This document shows positions 17,329 to 25,713 of a stretch of 64,000 nt of DNA, one piece after another (the stretch's first letter is position 1; each line of letters begins with the position of its first letter). Origin of the DNA: Alphaproteobacteria bacterium (GTDB lineage Bacteria; Pseudomonadota; Alphaproteobacteria; Micropepsales; Micropepsaceae); contig JANXXU010000024.1 of assembly GCA_025350465.1 (NCBI GenBank), positions 62,001 to 126,000 of the forward strand. Direction: 5' to 3'. Position numbers and translations under genes: made by a program. Below the pieces are notes generated by a model. The model was not told the origin of the DNA, made no database searches, and worked only from the letters and a program-made list of their open reading frames with translations.

Positions 17329-17987
17329 GATACGCCTCCGCCGTCGGTCTTGTGCTCGCCGCGGGCGCGTCCCCACAACATGGGCAGCAGCGTGCGCGGA
17401 ACGAGCGCGACCAAGGTCAAGTGCAAGAGAATGAAAGCGACAATCGCGCTCATGGCGAGGAAGTGGACGATGCGGGCGCCTTCGTAACCGCCCAACGTCC
17501 AGGCGAGCGTTTGAAATTGAACGGGTTTCCAAACCGCGAGACCGGAATAGACGATACCGACGAGCGCGACGATGACGCCGATATAGGCGAGGCGCTGAAC
17601 GGCATTGTAGACGCCGGTGTGATGTTCGAGTTTGGCGGCAAGCGCCAAATTGAAATCGCGCCAAACGTCGCGCGGACGCAAGGGCCAAAACGAGCGGCGG
17701 AAATGGCCCGAGACGAAGCCGTAGATCAGATAGACGAGGCCGTTGATGACGAAGAGCCACATGGCGGCGAAATGAACCTGCAGCGCACCGCCCAGCCAAC
17801 CGCCGATCGTGAGATCCTCAATGAAGCGGAATTTGAAGATCGGCGAGGCGTTGTAGATGCGCCAGCCGCTGCCGATCATGAAGAACATGGCGAAGGCGTT
17901 GATCCAATGCCACCAGCGCACGAGGCGCGGGTGAATTGGCTTGGCGGCCGGCGGCGAGGATTTGTCGGCGATGTCGGCTGTTGTCAT
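17325..17987 (-). CDS. Cytochrome b561-type membrane protein, electron partner
   Basis: A 220-residue protein with four main helices and conserved histidines for two b haems: RWWHW at the start of helix 1, LQVHFAAMW, and IVHFLAMSAIVAFILLHL in the last helices. This matches the cytochrome b561/Ni-hydrogenase b-type family that passes quinol electrons to periplasmic enzymes. First gene of the operon; its stop overlaps the next ATG (ATGA). It should reduce the molybdopterin protein encoded next. Confidence 0.87.
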   Translation of the reverse strand: MTTADIADKSSPPAAKPIHPRLVRWWHWINAFAMFFMIGSGWRIYNASPIFKFRFIEDLTIGGWLGGALQVHFAAMWLFVINGLVYLIYGFVSGHFRRSFWPLRPRDVWRDFNLALAAKLEHHTGVYNAVQRLAYIGVIVALVGIVYSGLAVWKPVQFQTLAWTLGGYEGARIVHFLAMSAIVAFILLHLTLVALVPRTLLPMLWGRARGEHKTDGGGVS

Positions 17988-18069
17988 GGTTCAACCATAA
18001 GCCCGCAAAAGAGCACGGGAAATAGGTGACCTCGACAAATGGTAACGGTCGCCTCAAGAAAGTGTGCGC

Positions 18070-18567
18070 CTAGCGCGCCGCCTCGATGGCAGACACAAGA
18101 AGGGCGAGAGCCTCGTGGGCAAACGCCCACATGTTCTCGACCCGATCGGCGCTGCCGGTGCGCAAGGTACGCGCCTGCATCGCGGCAGCGGAAACAACCG
18201 CCAGACAGGTGTGGCCGGCCGGGTCGCCATACGAATTGCCGGTGGGGCCGGCGGCGCCTGTTTCGGCGATCGCCCAGTCGACGCGATGGCGCTCGCGCAT
18301 GCGGTTTGCCAAGAACAGCGCATAAGGCTCGCTGCTCGAGCGCATGCCGAGGCCCGCGATGTCGTCGCGAGAGACGTCGAGCAAACCCTTCAGCGCTCGG
18401 GCCGTGTAGAGGATCGCGCCGCTTGCGAAATACTGAGAGGCCCCGGGGACGGCGAGCAATGCCGCCGAAATCAAACCCCCAGCCGACGACTCCGCGACGG
18501 CGATGCGCTCGCCACGCGCTCTCAGAAGAGCGCCGGCTTTCGCACCTATCTGAGCTAAGTCGCGCAT
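18070..18567 (-). CDS. CinA-family protein (nicotinamide-nucleotide amidase type)
   Basis: A 165-residue stand-alone CinA C-terminal domain. Family segments are AVAESSAGGLISAALLAVPGAS, SGAILYTARALKGLLDV, and AIAETGAAGPTGNSYGDPAGHTCLAV. Stand-alone versions (PncC) deamidate nicotinamide mononucleotide in NAD recycling. Here several positions are variant (for example SSAGG where SCTGG is common), so activity is inferred only. Confidence 0.85.
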   Translation of the reverse strand: MRDLAQIGAKAGALLRARGERIAVAESSAGGLISAALLAVPGASQYFASGAILYTARALKGLLDVSRDDIAGLGMRSSSEPYALFLANRMRERHRVDWAIAETGAAGPTGNSYGDPAGHTCLAVVSAAAMQARTLRTGSADRVENMWAFAHEALALLVSAIEAAR

Positions 18568-18577
18568 CGCGCCAGCC

Positions 18578-18757
18578 TTATTGGCGCCGAGCGATAATGA
18601 AGGCGATCAACCCGACGACGAAGAGCCCGGCGCCGCGATAGGCCCAGTCCATATTGTTGGCCATGAAACCGATCGGCGCGAGACCGGTGCCCTGTGCCAC
18701 CCACCACGCGCCGAGCAGCATCGCCAAGATGCCTACGATCGTCAGAACGAGCTTCAT
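18578..18757 (-). CDS. Small two-helix membrane protein
   Basis: A 59-residue protein with two hydrophobic helices and an Arg-Arg-Gln end. The ATG at 18757 has GGAGAG eight bases upstream. No family assigned. It lies ten bases before the CinA-like gene on the same strand, so the two are probably co-transcribed. Confidence 0.6.
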   Translation of the reverse strand: MKLVLTIVGILAMLLGAWWVAQGTGLAPIGFMANNMDWAYRGAGLFVVGLIAFIIARRQ

Positions 18758-19274
18758 CACAGTCTCTCCATACAGTGTCCTGTGACCGTATCCCGGATCT
18801 TCGCGTGGCGCGACTCAGGGCTAGCAGATCGAATCAAGCGACTCGTCTAAAGCAGTGCGCCCGTCAATCATAAAACGGTGACAAATCGAGATGGCGCGCG
18901 ACTTAGTTGAATCTGCAGTAGAGGTCCAATTCTAATGCACGCGTAGAGTTTGCGTGGCCTAGAAAACGCAGTCGTCTGCAAACGACGCTCGTCTCCATTG
19001 CCGACTCTCGTTCGCCAGCAGCGAATCACTGATAGTTCCGACGTGCGGCGATTCGTTCCGATCTGAACGGACTCGCCGCAGTCATGCGACGCGCGCATTT
19101 CGGAGAGAGTTCGCGCGGCGGGCTGGGTCAGAATGAATTCGCCTCATCGGGGCACACATGAATTCCGCGCCGGAATGGGGCGGAATGCACCCAAGCGGGA
19201 TTGGTCTCAGAGCGGGGCTGAACCGACTGGGGATTTTGCACTTGCCTCCCCCATCAACTGTCTTGGAGATCCAT
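18758..19274. other. Intergenic region upstream of the pilus operon
   Basis: About 515 bases between a leftward membrane-protein gene and the rightward pilus operon. I see no convincing gene. It is less G+C-rich in the middle and holds short repeats (GGAATG twice near 19173-19190, and GTCGTCTGCAAACGACG-type dyads near 18970). This is the natural place for the pilus promoter and regulator sites; no clear -35/-10 could be fixed. Confidence 0.45.
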
Positions 19275-19766
19275 ATGCGTAGATTACTCTTGGCAACGTC
19301 GGCACTTGCGCTTCTCGGCGCGGGCTCGGCGATGGCCTCAGGCTCATCGCAAACTCAGATCACCGCCACGAATCCACAAAACTGCCAAATCAACTCGGCG
19401 TCGCCGAGTATTGATCTGGGCACTGTCGTGAACGTGGCGGTCCCCGGTACCTTCACTTATCAATGCAATTTCCAAGGCGCGCCGACATTGACGTTTCAGA
19501 GCGCCAATGGCGGCGTGTCCACGGCACAAAACGGCGGTGGCCTGGCCAACTACGGCATTTACCTGAACGACGCGGCACCAGGCAGCCCGCCATCCACGTG
19601 GCTGCAAGCTAGTGCAGCTACAGGCGCCGGCGCCGTTTACAACGGCATCACGACGGAGCTCACGGCCAATGCCGCCGTGTCGCCGGTCTTCCAGGTTGGC
19701 CTGTCGCAGACGCTCCCGGTCGCAGGCACTTACGCCGACACCTTGACGATCTCCATCGCGCCGTAA
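19275..19766 (+). CDS. Spore-coat-U-type chaperone-usher pilin subunit 1
   Basis: A 163-residue secreted protein with a signal peptide ending AMASG. Two cysteines (NCQINS and YQCNF), a TVVNVAVPGTFTYQCNF segment and a closing LPVAGTYADTLTISIAP strand are the hallmarks of the spore coat protein U (SCPU) domain used by this class of chaperone-usher pili. The ATG at 19275 follows GGAG. Being first in the operon and followed by a strong hairpin, it is probably a major subunit. Confidence 0.85.
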   Translation: MRRLLLATSALALLGAGSAMASGSSQTQITATNPQNCQINSASPSIDLGTVVNVAVPGTFTYQCNFQGAPTLTFQSANGGVSTAQNGGGLANYGIYLNDAAPGSPPSTWLQASAATGAGAVYNGITTELTANAAVSPVFQVGLSQTLPVAGTYADTLTISIAP

Positions 19767-19788
19767 GTGGCGATCACGCGCAATGAAG

Positions 19789-19822
19789 TTGGCGGCGCGG
19801 GTTTGGATACCCGTGCCGCCAA
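19789..19822 (+). promoter_or_regulatory. Intercistronic hairpin between the two pilin genes
   Basis: TTGGCGGCGCGGGT and ACCCGTGCCGCCAA form a 14-bp stem (one G-U pair) with a six-base loop, 22 bases after the first pilin stop. There is no T run, so it is more likely to protect the upstream pilin mRNA or cause partial attenuation than to terminate fully. Confidence 0.7.
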
Positions 19823-19867
19823 GCTGACCGTTCCGACCGAAACGATGCAAGCAACAAGGAGAACAAC

Positions 19868-20359
19868 ATGAAAATGCTGCCGCATCTTTTGACTGCCGCC
19901 CTGATCGCAGGTGCGATGGGGTCCGCTTTCGCGTCCGGATCGGCGAGCTTCACGATCAACGGAACGGTGCCGTCGACCTGCGCCTTCACAACGACGCCAC
20001 CCGCGGTTTCCACCATCGGCGTGACAGCCGGCATCTATAGCGTCGGCGACCTCGGCTACACCTGTAATTTCGTCGGCTCGGCCAACCTGGTGCTGAACCT
20101 GGCCAACGGCACGGTGCTGACAAACCCCAGCAACGGCGGCGATTCCGTCGTCTACGATATTTTCTGGGGCGTGCCGCCGAACAATCCCGCTTCGCCCGTC
20201 TGGCAGAATTGGCCGTCCAGCGCCTCCGTTCCGTTCGTTTGGCCGACGGCTGCCAGCGCGAACACCGAGACGAAAGGGCCGTTCAAGGTTCGGCTCAATT
20301 CGAATCTCGGCGTGGCCGGTACCTATACGAGCACGATCAGCTACACGATTTCACCCTGA
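19868..20359 (+). CDS. Spore-coat-U-type chaperone-usher pilin subunit 2
   Basis: A 163-residue secreted pilin homologous to the first one. It has a signal peptide ending AFASG, two cysteines (STCAF and YTCNF), and the closing LGVAGTYTSTISYTISP strand. AGGAG lies eight bases before the ATG. It carries a Trp/Pro-rich loop (VWQNWPSSASVPFVWP) absent from subunit 1, so it is not a simple duplicate. Minor or alternate shaft subunit inferred. Confidence 0.85.
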   Translation: MKMLPHLLTAALIAGAMGSAFASGSASFTINGTVPSTCAFTTTPPAVSTIGVTAGIYSVGDLGYTCNFVGSANLVLNLANGTVLTNPSNGGDSVVYDIFWGVPPNNPASPVWQNWPSSASVPFVWPTAASANTETKGPFKVRLNSNLGVAGTYTSTISYTISP

Positions 20360-20449
20360 GGAGAAGTTCGAACGGTGCATTGCACGGGCGGGCCGAATCA
20401 GCCGAAAGGTGCGATTCTTCGGACGTAAACTCAAAGAAGGTGCGTTGGC

Positions 20450-21178
20450 ATGTTGAACCGACTGAAGAGCCTTGCGGTCGCCGCACTGCTGGCCTCCGCG
20501 ACGGCGGGCGCCGCTTACGCCTATCAAGTTTCGCCGATGATCTACGATCTGAAGCCCGCGGGCCAAGGCGCGAATACGCTCATCCGCATCAACAACACGA
20601 ACGCGGCGCCGATCACCGTCGAGTTCGTAGCCGAGAAACGGCTGTTCGACGAACACGGCAAGGAGTCGCGCCAGCCGGCCGACGCGGATTTCATCCTGTT
20701 CCCGCCGCAATCGGTTGTCGCCGCCGGCGCGACACAGGCTTTGCGCGTGCAATATGTCGGCCCTGCCGATCTTGCGCAGTCGGTGATGTACAACATCACC
20801 GTCAAGCAAGTGCCGGTGCAGTTGCCGGCGAATGCGCCGAACGGCGTGCAATTCGTTTTCAATTTCTCGACGGTCGCGAACATCGTGCCTGACGGGGCCA
20901 AGGCGCAAGTCGAAACGGTTTCGTTGACGCCGGCTGGCAAAACGCTGCAGCTGACGATTCACGATACGGGCAACAAATACGCCAACCTCTCGCTGTCGAG
21001 CGTGACGCTGCAGGGCGGCGCATATAACGTCACGATCAAGGACGACGTGTGGCGCAAGGCGCTCGGCACAAGCTGGATCCTGCCGGGCGGTACGCGCGTC
21101 ATCGATCTGCCGACGCCGGCAGGCGCACCGATCGCCGGGTTGAGCGCCAAGTTCAATCTCGTCGACATTACACCCTGA
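20450..21178 (+). CDS. Periplasmic pilus chaperone (PapD-like)
   Basis: A 242-residue PapD-like chaperone with signal peptide (cleavage after AYA). It has the two immunoglobulin-like domains: PMIYDLKPAGQGANTLIRINN in strand A/B, FILFPPQSVVAAGATQALRVQYVG in the F-G region of domain 1, and the conserved ILPGGTRVIDLP near the end. It donates a strand to pilin subunits and delivers them to the usher. Located between the pilins and the usher, as usual for the class. Confidence 0.92.
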   Translation: MLNRLKSLAVAALLASATAGAAYAYQVSPMIYDLKPAGQGANTLIRINNTNAAPITVEFVAEKRLFDEHGKESRQPADADFILFPPQSVVAAGATQALRVQYVGPADLAQSVMYNITVKQVPVQLPANAPNGVQFVFNFSTVANIVPDGAKAQVETVSLTPAGKTLQLTIHDTGNKYANLSLSSVTLQGGAYNVTIKDDVWRKALGTSWILPGGTRVIDLPTPAGAPIAGLSAKFNLVDITP

Positions 21179-21198
21179 ACGATCCGCCCGCGGACACC

Positions 21199-23730
21199 AT
21201 GAACCGCGGCAGCGCGCAACCCAGAACAGACACGCGCCGTAGCCGCCTGGTCGGGATTGCCGTGTGCGTCATAGGCGGTGCGTTTTGCGGCAATGCGCTG
21301 GCCGCGGGCGAAGTGAAGACCGCGCAAGCAACGCAAGTTTACAACCTCACGCTGCCGCTCATTTTTGGCCGCGTCTATCTAGGCGACGTCCCCGTGGCGG
21401 CATCGGGGGACGGCAAGATCAGCGTCAACGTCGAGCGCTTCGTCAGCCTGCTCGGCGAGCGCATCTCCGCCGAGCTGCTGGCGAAAATCAAAGACGTCGC
21501 GGCGGGGCGCGCCGTCATCGGCGTCGATGCGTTCTCGTCGGCCGGCCTTCTGGTCGTTTACGACAGTGCGAGGCTCGAACTCCACGTGTCCATCCCGGTC
21601 GAGTTGCAAGGCGGCCAATCGATCTCCGCGTTCGACCGAAACGATCAAGGAGCGCCGAGCCGCGCCACACAGGCGCCGGCGCCGTTCTCCGCCTCCGCGA
21701 CGTTCACCGCGCGGCAGACCTATGATTGGGGGCCGGGCGATCAGCGGGGCTGGAATCCGCTCAATCTGTCGATGGACGTTGCCGCCGACTTGTTCGGGCC
21801 GAATGGCGTCTCTGTCTTTGCCGAAGGCGAATATAACGGCGGCGCCGATCGCCCGTTCCGTCGCGGCGACATCGTGCTGATTCACGACGAGCCCGACGAT
21901 GCGCTGCGCTATTCGGCCGGGGACGTAACGCCGATCGCCGCCGGACTTCAGGGCTCGCCGATTCTCGGCGGCATTTCGGTGCAACGGCAATACGGCGAAC
22001 TGCAACCGTTCGCCGATATTCGCCCGGCCGGCTTGTTTCGCTTCACGCTGGAGCGCTCATCGACGGTCGACGTGGTCGTCAACGGCGTGACGATCCGAAC
22101 GCTGCGTCTCGATGCCGGTCAGTACGACCTGAAAGACTTTCCGTTTTTCAACGGCCTCAACGAGGTCGAGCTCTACGTGGTCGATGAATTCGGCCGCCGG
22201 TTGCTCGCTAAATTCGAAGAGTTCTTCAGTGCGCGGCTGCTCAAGGCCGGGGTCAGCGAGTTCGGCGCGACGCTGGGTTATCTGCAATCGCGCGACGCGG
22301 ACCAGCAAATCACCTATGCAGGGAATTTGCTGACTTTCAGCAGCTACGGGCGCTACGGCGTGACGCAAGACGTGACCGTCGGGGTGAATTTCCAAGGCAA
22401 CGAAGCGCAATGGATGGGCGGGCTCGAAGTCGGCTGGGCGAGCCCGATCGGCACGCTGGGCTTTGTCGCCGGGTGGAGCGACATCAACGGCCTGTCGTCG
22501 GGACAGAGCTATCTGGCGAGCTACGAGGCGTCACTCGATCAACTTTGGGTCTTCGAGCACCCGCAGGTGAATCTGGAATATCTTTGCACCAGCCAATTCT
22601 TTTCGCCCGTCGGCCAGCTGGTGCCGAAGGACCCGTCGCAATACGAAATGCGCGGCCGATTCTCCACGCGCCTGCCGCTGGACTTCGGCTTGGGACTGTC
22701 GGCCTCGCTGTCACGGGGGCGAGATGCGCAGCCCGACGAACGGCGTTACGCGGTCAGCGTCAGTCGCAATATCGGCTTTGCCGACGTGACCGCTTCGAAT
22801 GAACGGGTGATCACCGACGGTGCATCGGACGACAACCGCTTTCTCGTTTCGGTGAGCGTGCCGCTGAGCAGCAACGAAATAACCCGCGGCTCGTTCGACT
22901 CGCGCGGCAACCAATACCAACTCGAATATGTGCGCTTTCAGCACGACGAACTCGGCGACTACGGCTTGCGCGGCGCGGTATCGCGTGATGACGACCGCCT
23001 GACCGGCTCGGGTGAGTTCGCCTACAACGCCAATCGTTTCTCGGCCGTCATCGAGCACGACGCGATCGCCGATTCGAGCATGAGCAGCATTCAATCGCAG
23101 CAAACGTCCTATACGCTCGGCACGCAGATCGCGATCGCCGGCGACGAGGTTGCGTTCGGACGCCCGGTAGGTCCGCGCTTTGCCATCGTGTCGGCGCATG
23201 AGTCGCTCGACGACCGGACGGTCGGCGTGCGCAAAGGCGAGGGCGTCCCGTCCCGCGGCGCCGAGACCGATTTCCTGGGCCCCGCACTCGTCTCCGCCGG
23301 CAGTCCGTACCAACCACAAAAGGTCATGATCGACGTGGAAGATTTGCCGCTCGGCTACGATCCGGGGCCCAGCCAATACGATGTGTTTCCAGGTCCTGCG
23401 TCGGGCTACAAATTCCAGGTCGGATCGAACGCGTCGCATATCGTCATCGGTACGCTGATCGGCGCGGACGGAAAGCCCGTTGCGCTGCAGGGCGGCGAGA
23501 TCCGCTCCCTCGACGACAGCAGATTCAAGCCCGTGCTCGTGTTCACGAACAGCGCCGGGCGCTTCGTCGCCGAGGGCTTGGCGCCCGGACGCTATCAAAT
23601 GGTGTTGGGCGTTGCGCAAGACATCGTCGTGGCAATAGAGGTCCCGGAGAAAACCAAAGGCGTGATCGATCTCGGCGTCGTTCATTTGGGCAGTGCCGCG
23701 CCGCCGGCCGGCACGCAGGCAAGCCGATGA
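21199..23730 (+). CDS. Outer-membrane pilus usher (FimD/PapC family)
   Basis: An 843-residue outer-membrane usher. After a signal peptide ending NALAAG come the N-terminal chaperone-binding domain, then a large beta-barrel with the usher pattern GDVTP ... GGISVQRQYGELQPFADIRPA, and FTLERSSTVDVVVNGVTIRTLRLDAGQYDL, which is the plug region. The C-terminal VALQGGEIRS ... FTNSAGRFVAEGLAPGRYQM domain is typical. I chose the ATG at 21199 because it gives a good signal peptide; no strong ribosome site is seen, and it lies 20 bases after the chaperone. Channel and assembly platform for the pilus. Confidence 0.92.
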   Translation: MNRGSAQPRTDTRRSRLVGIAVCVIGGAFCGNALAAGEVKTAQATQVYNLTLPLIFGRVYLGDVPVAASGDGKISVNVERFVSLLGERISAELLAKIKDVAAGRAVIGVDAFSSAGLLVVYDSARLELHVSIPVELQGGQSISAFDRNDQGAPSRATQAPAPFSASATFTARQTYDWGPGDQRGWNPLNLSMDVAADLFGPNGVSVFAEGEYNGGADRPFRRGDIVLIHDEPDDALRYSAGDVTPIAAGLQGSPILGGISVQRQYGELQPFADIRPAGLFRFTLERSSTVDVVVNGVTIRTLRLDAGQYDLKDFPFFNGLNEVELYVVDEFGRRLLAKFEEFFSARLLKAGVSEFGATLGYLQSRDADQQITYAGNLLTFSSYGRYGVTQDVTVGVNFQGNEAQWMGGLEVGWASPIGTLGFVAGWSDINGLSSGQSYLASYEASLDQLWVFEHPQVNLEYLCTSQFFSPVGQLVPKDPSQYEMRGRFSTRLPLDFGLGLSASLSRGRDAQPDERRYAVSVSRNIGFADVTASNERVITDGASDDNRFLVSVSVPLSSNEITRGSFDSRGNQYQLEYVRFQHDELGDYGLRGAVSRDDDRLTGSGEFAYNANRFSAVIEHDAIADSSMSSIQSQQTSYTLGTQIAIAGDEVAFGRPVGPRFAIVSAHESLDDRTVGVRKGEGVPSRGAETDFLGPALVSAGSPYQPQKVMIDVEDLPLGYDPGPSQYDVFPGPASGYKFQVGSNASHIVIGTLIGADGKPVALQGGEIRSLDDSRFKPVLVFTNSAGRFVAEGLAPGRYQMVLGVAQDIVVAIEVPEKTKGVIDLGVVHLGSAAPPAGTQASR

Positions 23731-24635
23731 GACTTAAACCTGCCGCCTCGTCTTTTGCGGTCGCGATCTGCGCGGTACTGGCGGGCCCGGCCCACGGCGC
23801 AACGTGCAACGCCGCGATCTCCAAAGTCGGCCCGATCGGTTCGATCGACTACGATCCGTTCGACGGCGTCGCGCGCAACGTCACGTTTACCGTCGAGTTT
23901 CAAAACAACGGCAGCGATTCCTGCTCGGTCGGCGTCGCCGTCGGGCGTCAGGCCAGCGACCCTCAGCGCGCCTTCACCAAAGGCGGCGACCGTCTCATCT
24001 ATTCCGTGAAACTGGGCGGCGGCGAAGTCGCGAACACACTGCTCTCGCCGGTGGGAAACGTCACTCTGCCCGGTGGGGCCGGCAAACACGCAACGCTGAC
24101 GCTGAAGATTGAAGTGCCGGCCGGTCTCATCGGACCTGCAGGAACCTACGCGGATGTTTTGGTTTTTCGCGGCTACGTCGTGGGGGGCGCCCCGGTGGCG
24201 TTGAGCGGCGATCGAACCGCGACGGCCTACGCAAGCGTCGAGAGCCGTGCCGAGGTCAACATCGCAGGGGCTGCCGGGTCGTTCGGCATGCCGTTCGCCG
24301 TCGACAATCTCGATTTCGGCGTGCTGGCGACGGGCGCCGAGAAAAACGCCTTTGTGCAAGTACGCGCGACGAGTTCGGTGACGATCACGGTGACCTCGCA
24401 AAATCGCGGCAAGCTGCTTCACACCCTTTTGAAGCAGCATGCGCCTGGCGTTCCCTATGCGCTGAAGCTCGACGCCCAGGCCGTCAATCTTTCGGGCAGC
24501 TATTCGATCGATCGCGCACCGCCGGTAACGCTTGACGGTGTCAGCTATCCGATGAACGTTCGCATCGGCAACGTCTCAGGGCTAACGGCTGGACAATACC
24601 AAGATGTCGTGACGATCAGCGTGTGCCCGAACTAG
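23727..24635 (+). CDS. Large SCPU-domain subunit, probable pilus tip protein
   Basis: A 302-residue secreted protein whose ATG overlaps the usher stop. It is about twice the size of the pilins. An N-terminal domain (CNAAISKVGPIGSIDYDP, cysteine pair) is followed by a C-terminal SCPU-like domain ending in GLTAGQYQDVVTISVCPN. Two-domain subunits coded after the usher are usually the tip adhesin; the ligand is unknown. Confidence 0.82.
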   Translation: MRLKPAASSFAVAICAVLAGPAHGATCNAAISKVGPIGSIDYDPFDGVARNVTFTVEFQNNGSDSCSVGVAVGRQASDPQRAFTKGGDRLIYSVKLGGGEVANTLLSPVGNVTLPGGAGKHATLTLKIEVPAGLIGPAGTYADVLVFRGYVVGGAPVALSGDRTATAYASVESRAEVNIAGAAGSFGMPFAVDNLDFGVLATGAEKNAFVQVRATSSVTITVTSQNRGKLLHTLLKQHAPGVPYALKLDAQAVNLSGSYSIDRAPPVTLDGVSYPMNVRIGNVSGLTAGQYQDVVTISVCPN

Positions 24636-24726
24636 GCGCCGCCGTTCACTGCGGCTTAACCTTGTCCGTTGAGGCCAACTTAGCCGGTGAGCGTTAGGCT
24701 GCGCTCGCAATCGAACGGCGGCACGC

Positions 24727-25167
24727 ATGGGCAAGGCCCGCATTTTCCTAGCTCTGTCACTTGCCTCGGCGAGCACGCAAGCGTTTGCGCACGGCAGCCA
24801 TGCGGGTGGCGATTCGGCTCGCATCGAGATCCGCGCCTACATGCCGCTGATCTGCGGCGCCGAGATCACCGCTTTTCAGGTGGTGTCGAACCAACCTCTG
24901 GTCGTCGACGCAACCGTTCGCCAGTCGTGCAACGGCGACCATGAGATCTCGGTCAACTACGACCCGGAAAGCGTAACGAATACCGGCGATCTGGCGTTCG
25001 TGTATGACGGGCGCACGCCTAGCCATGCGAGCCTCGGCAGCGTCGGCTTCGGCGCCGAACACCACACGGACGTGGTTCGCTCGCTGCGCATTACCTATGC
25101 CGGCGGCTCGGACGCCCAGCGGGCGCAGTTCGCCCACACAATCGCGATCGCCGTAACGCCGCGCTAG
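24727..25167 (+). CDS. Secreted protein, possible additional pilus subunit
   Basis: A 146-residue protein with a signal peptide ending AFAHG. The mature part is beta-rich, has two cysteines (LICGAE and QSCNGD) about 25 residues apart, and ends with an alternating strand (FAHTIAIAVTPR) like the pilin C-termini. It lies 91 bases after the tip gene on the same strand. I infer a pilus-associated minor subunit; it could be unrelated. Confidence 0.65.
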   Translation: MGKARIFLALSLASASTQAFAHGSHAGGDSARIEIRAYMPLICGAEITAFQVVSNQPLVVDATVRQSCNGDHEISVNYDPESVTNTGDLAFVYDGRTPSHASLGSVGFGAEHHTDVVRSLRITYAGGSDAQRAQFAHTIAIAVTPR

Positions 25168-25409
25168 ACCGGTCCGCACTCGCTAGTCGAACGTGCAAAT
25201 TAAAAGCTCCCGAGAGCGCGGCGCTCTGCAGGGACGTACAGCGTGAGCCGCCGGTTCCAGGCTTCACGTGCTCGCCGGATGTAGCGGCGACGGCGAGAAT
25301 CAAAAATTCAGCCTCGAAAGAAACGCCACACGTCAATCGTCGCCGGAGCGAAGGCTTGCGGCATTGCGTCATATTTCATGTAATGCCTATTGGTATTGAT
25401 GTCCTACAC

Positions 25410-25655
25410 ATGATCACGTCCGGTCAGTTGCGGGCATCGCGAGCGCTGTTGGGCATCGATCAGCGCGAACTTGCGGAACTCTGCCGACTCTCCGTCCCCA
25501 CAATCCAACGCATGGAAGCCAGCGACGGCATCGTGCGCGGTACGGTCGATTCGCTCATGAAGCTCATCACCGCCCTGGAGCGAGCCGGCATCGAGGTCAT
25601 CGCCGCGGGCGCGGCCACTCAAAAGGGAGGACGCGGCGTGCGGTTACGCAAATAA
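25410..25655 (+). CDS. Small XRE-type helix-turn-helix regulator
   Basis: An 81-residue helix-turn-helix protein: SGQLRASRALLGIDQRELAE, then LCRLSVPTIQRMEASDG is the HTH unit, and ERAGIEVIAAG...GVRLRK is the common tail of this alphaproteobacterial family. An in-frame ATG at 25383 would add nine residues; neither start has a good ribosome site, and I prefer 25410 from the family N-terminus. It lies 58 bases before the hyf-like operon on the same strand and is its likely regulator, though not proven. Confidence 0.78.
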   Translation: MITSGQLRASRALLGIDQRELAELCRLSVPTIQRMEASDGIVRGTVDSLMKLITALERAGIEVIAAGAATQKGGRGVRLRK

Positions 25656-25713
25656 GCACAGGCCAACACCGACCGACGTCCGTCGCGCACCGACACTGCG
25701 GCGGTGATGTGCG

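Noticed and set aside
18868-19098. 76-codon minus-strand frame in the spacer before the pilus operon
   Set aside because: No ribosome site, no domain and odd residue use; treated as non-coding.
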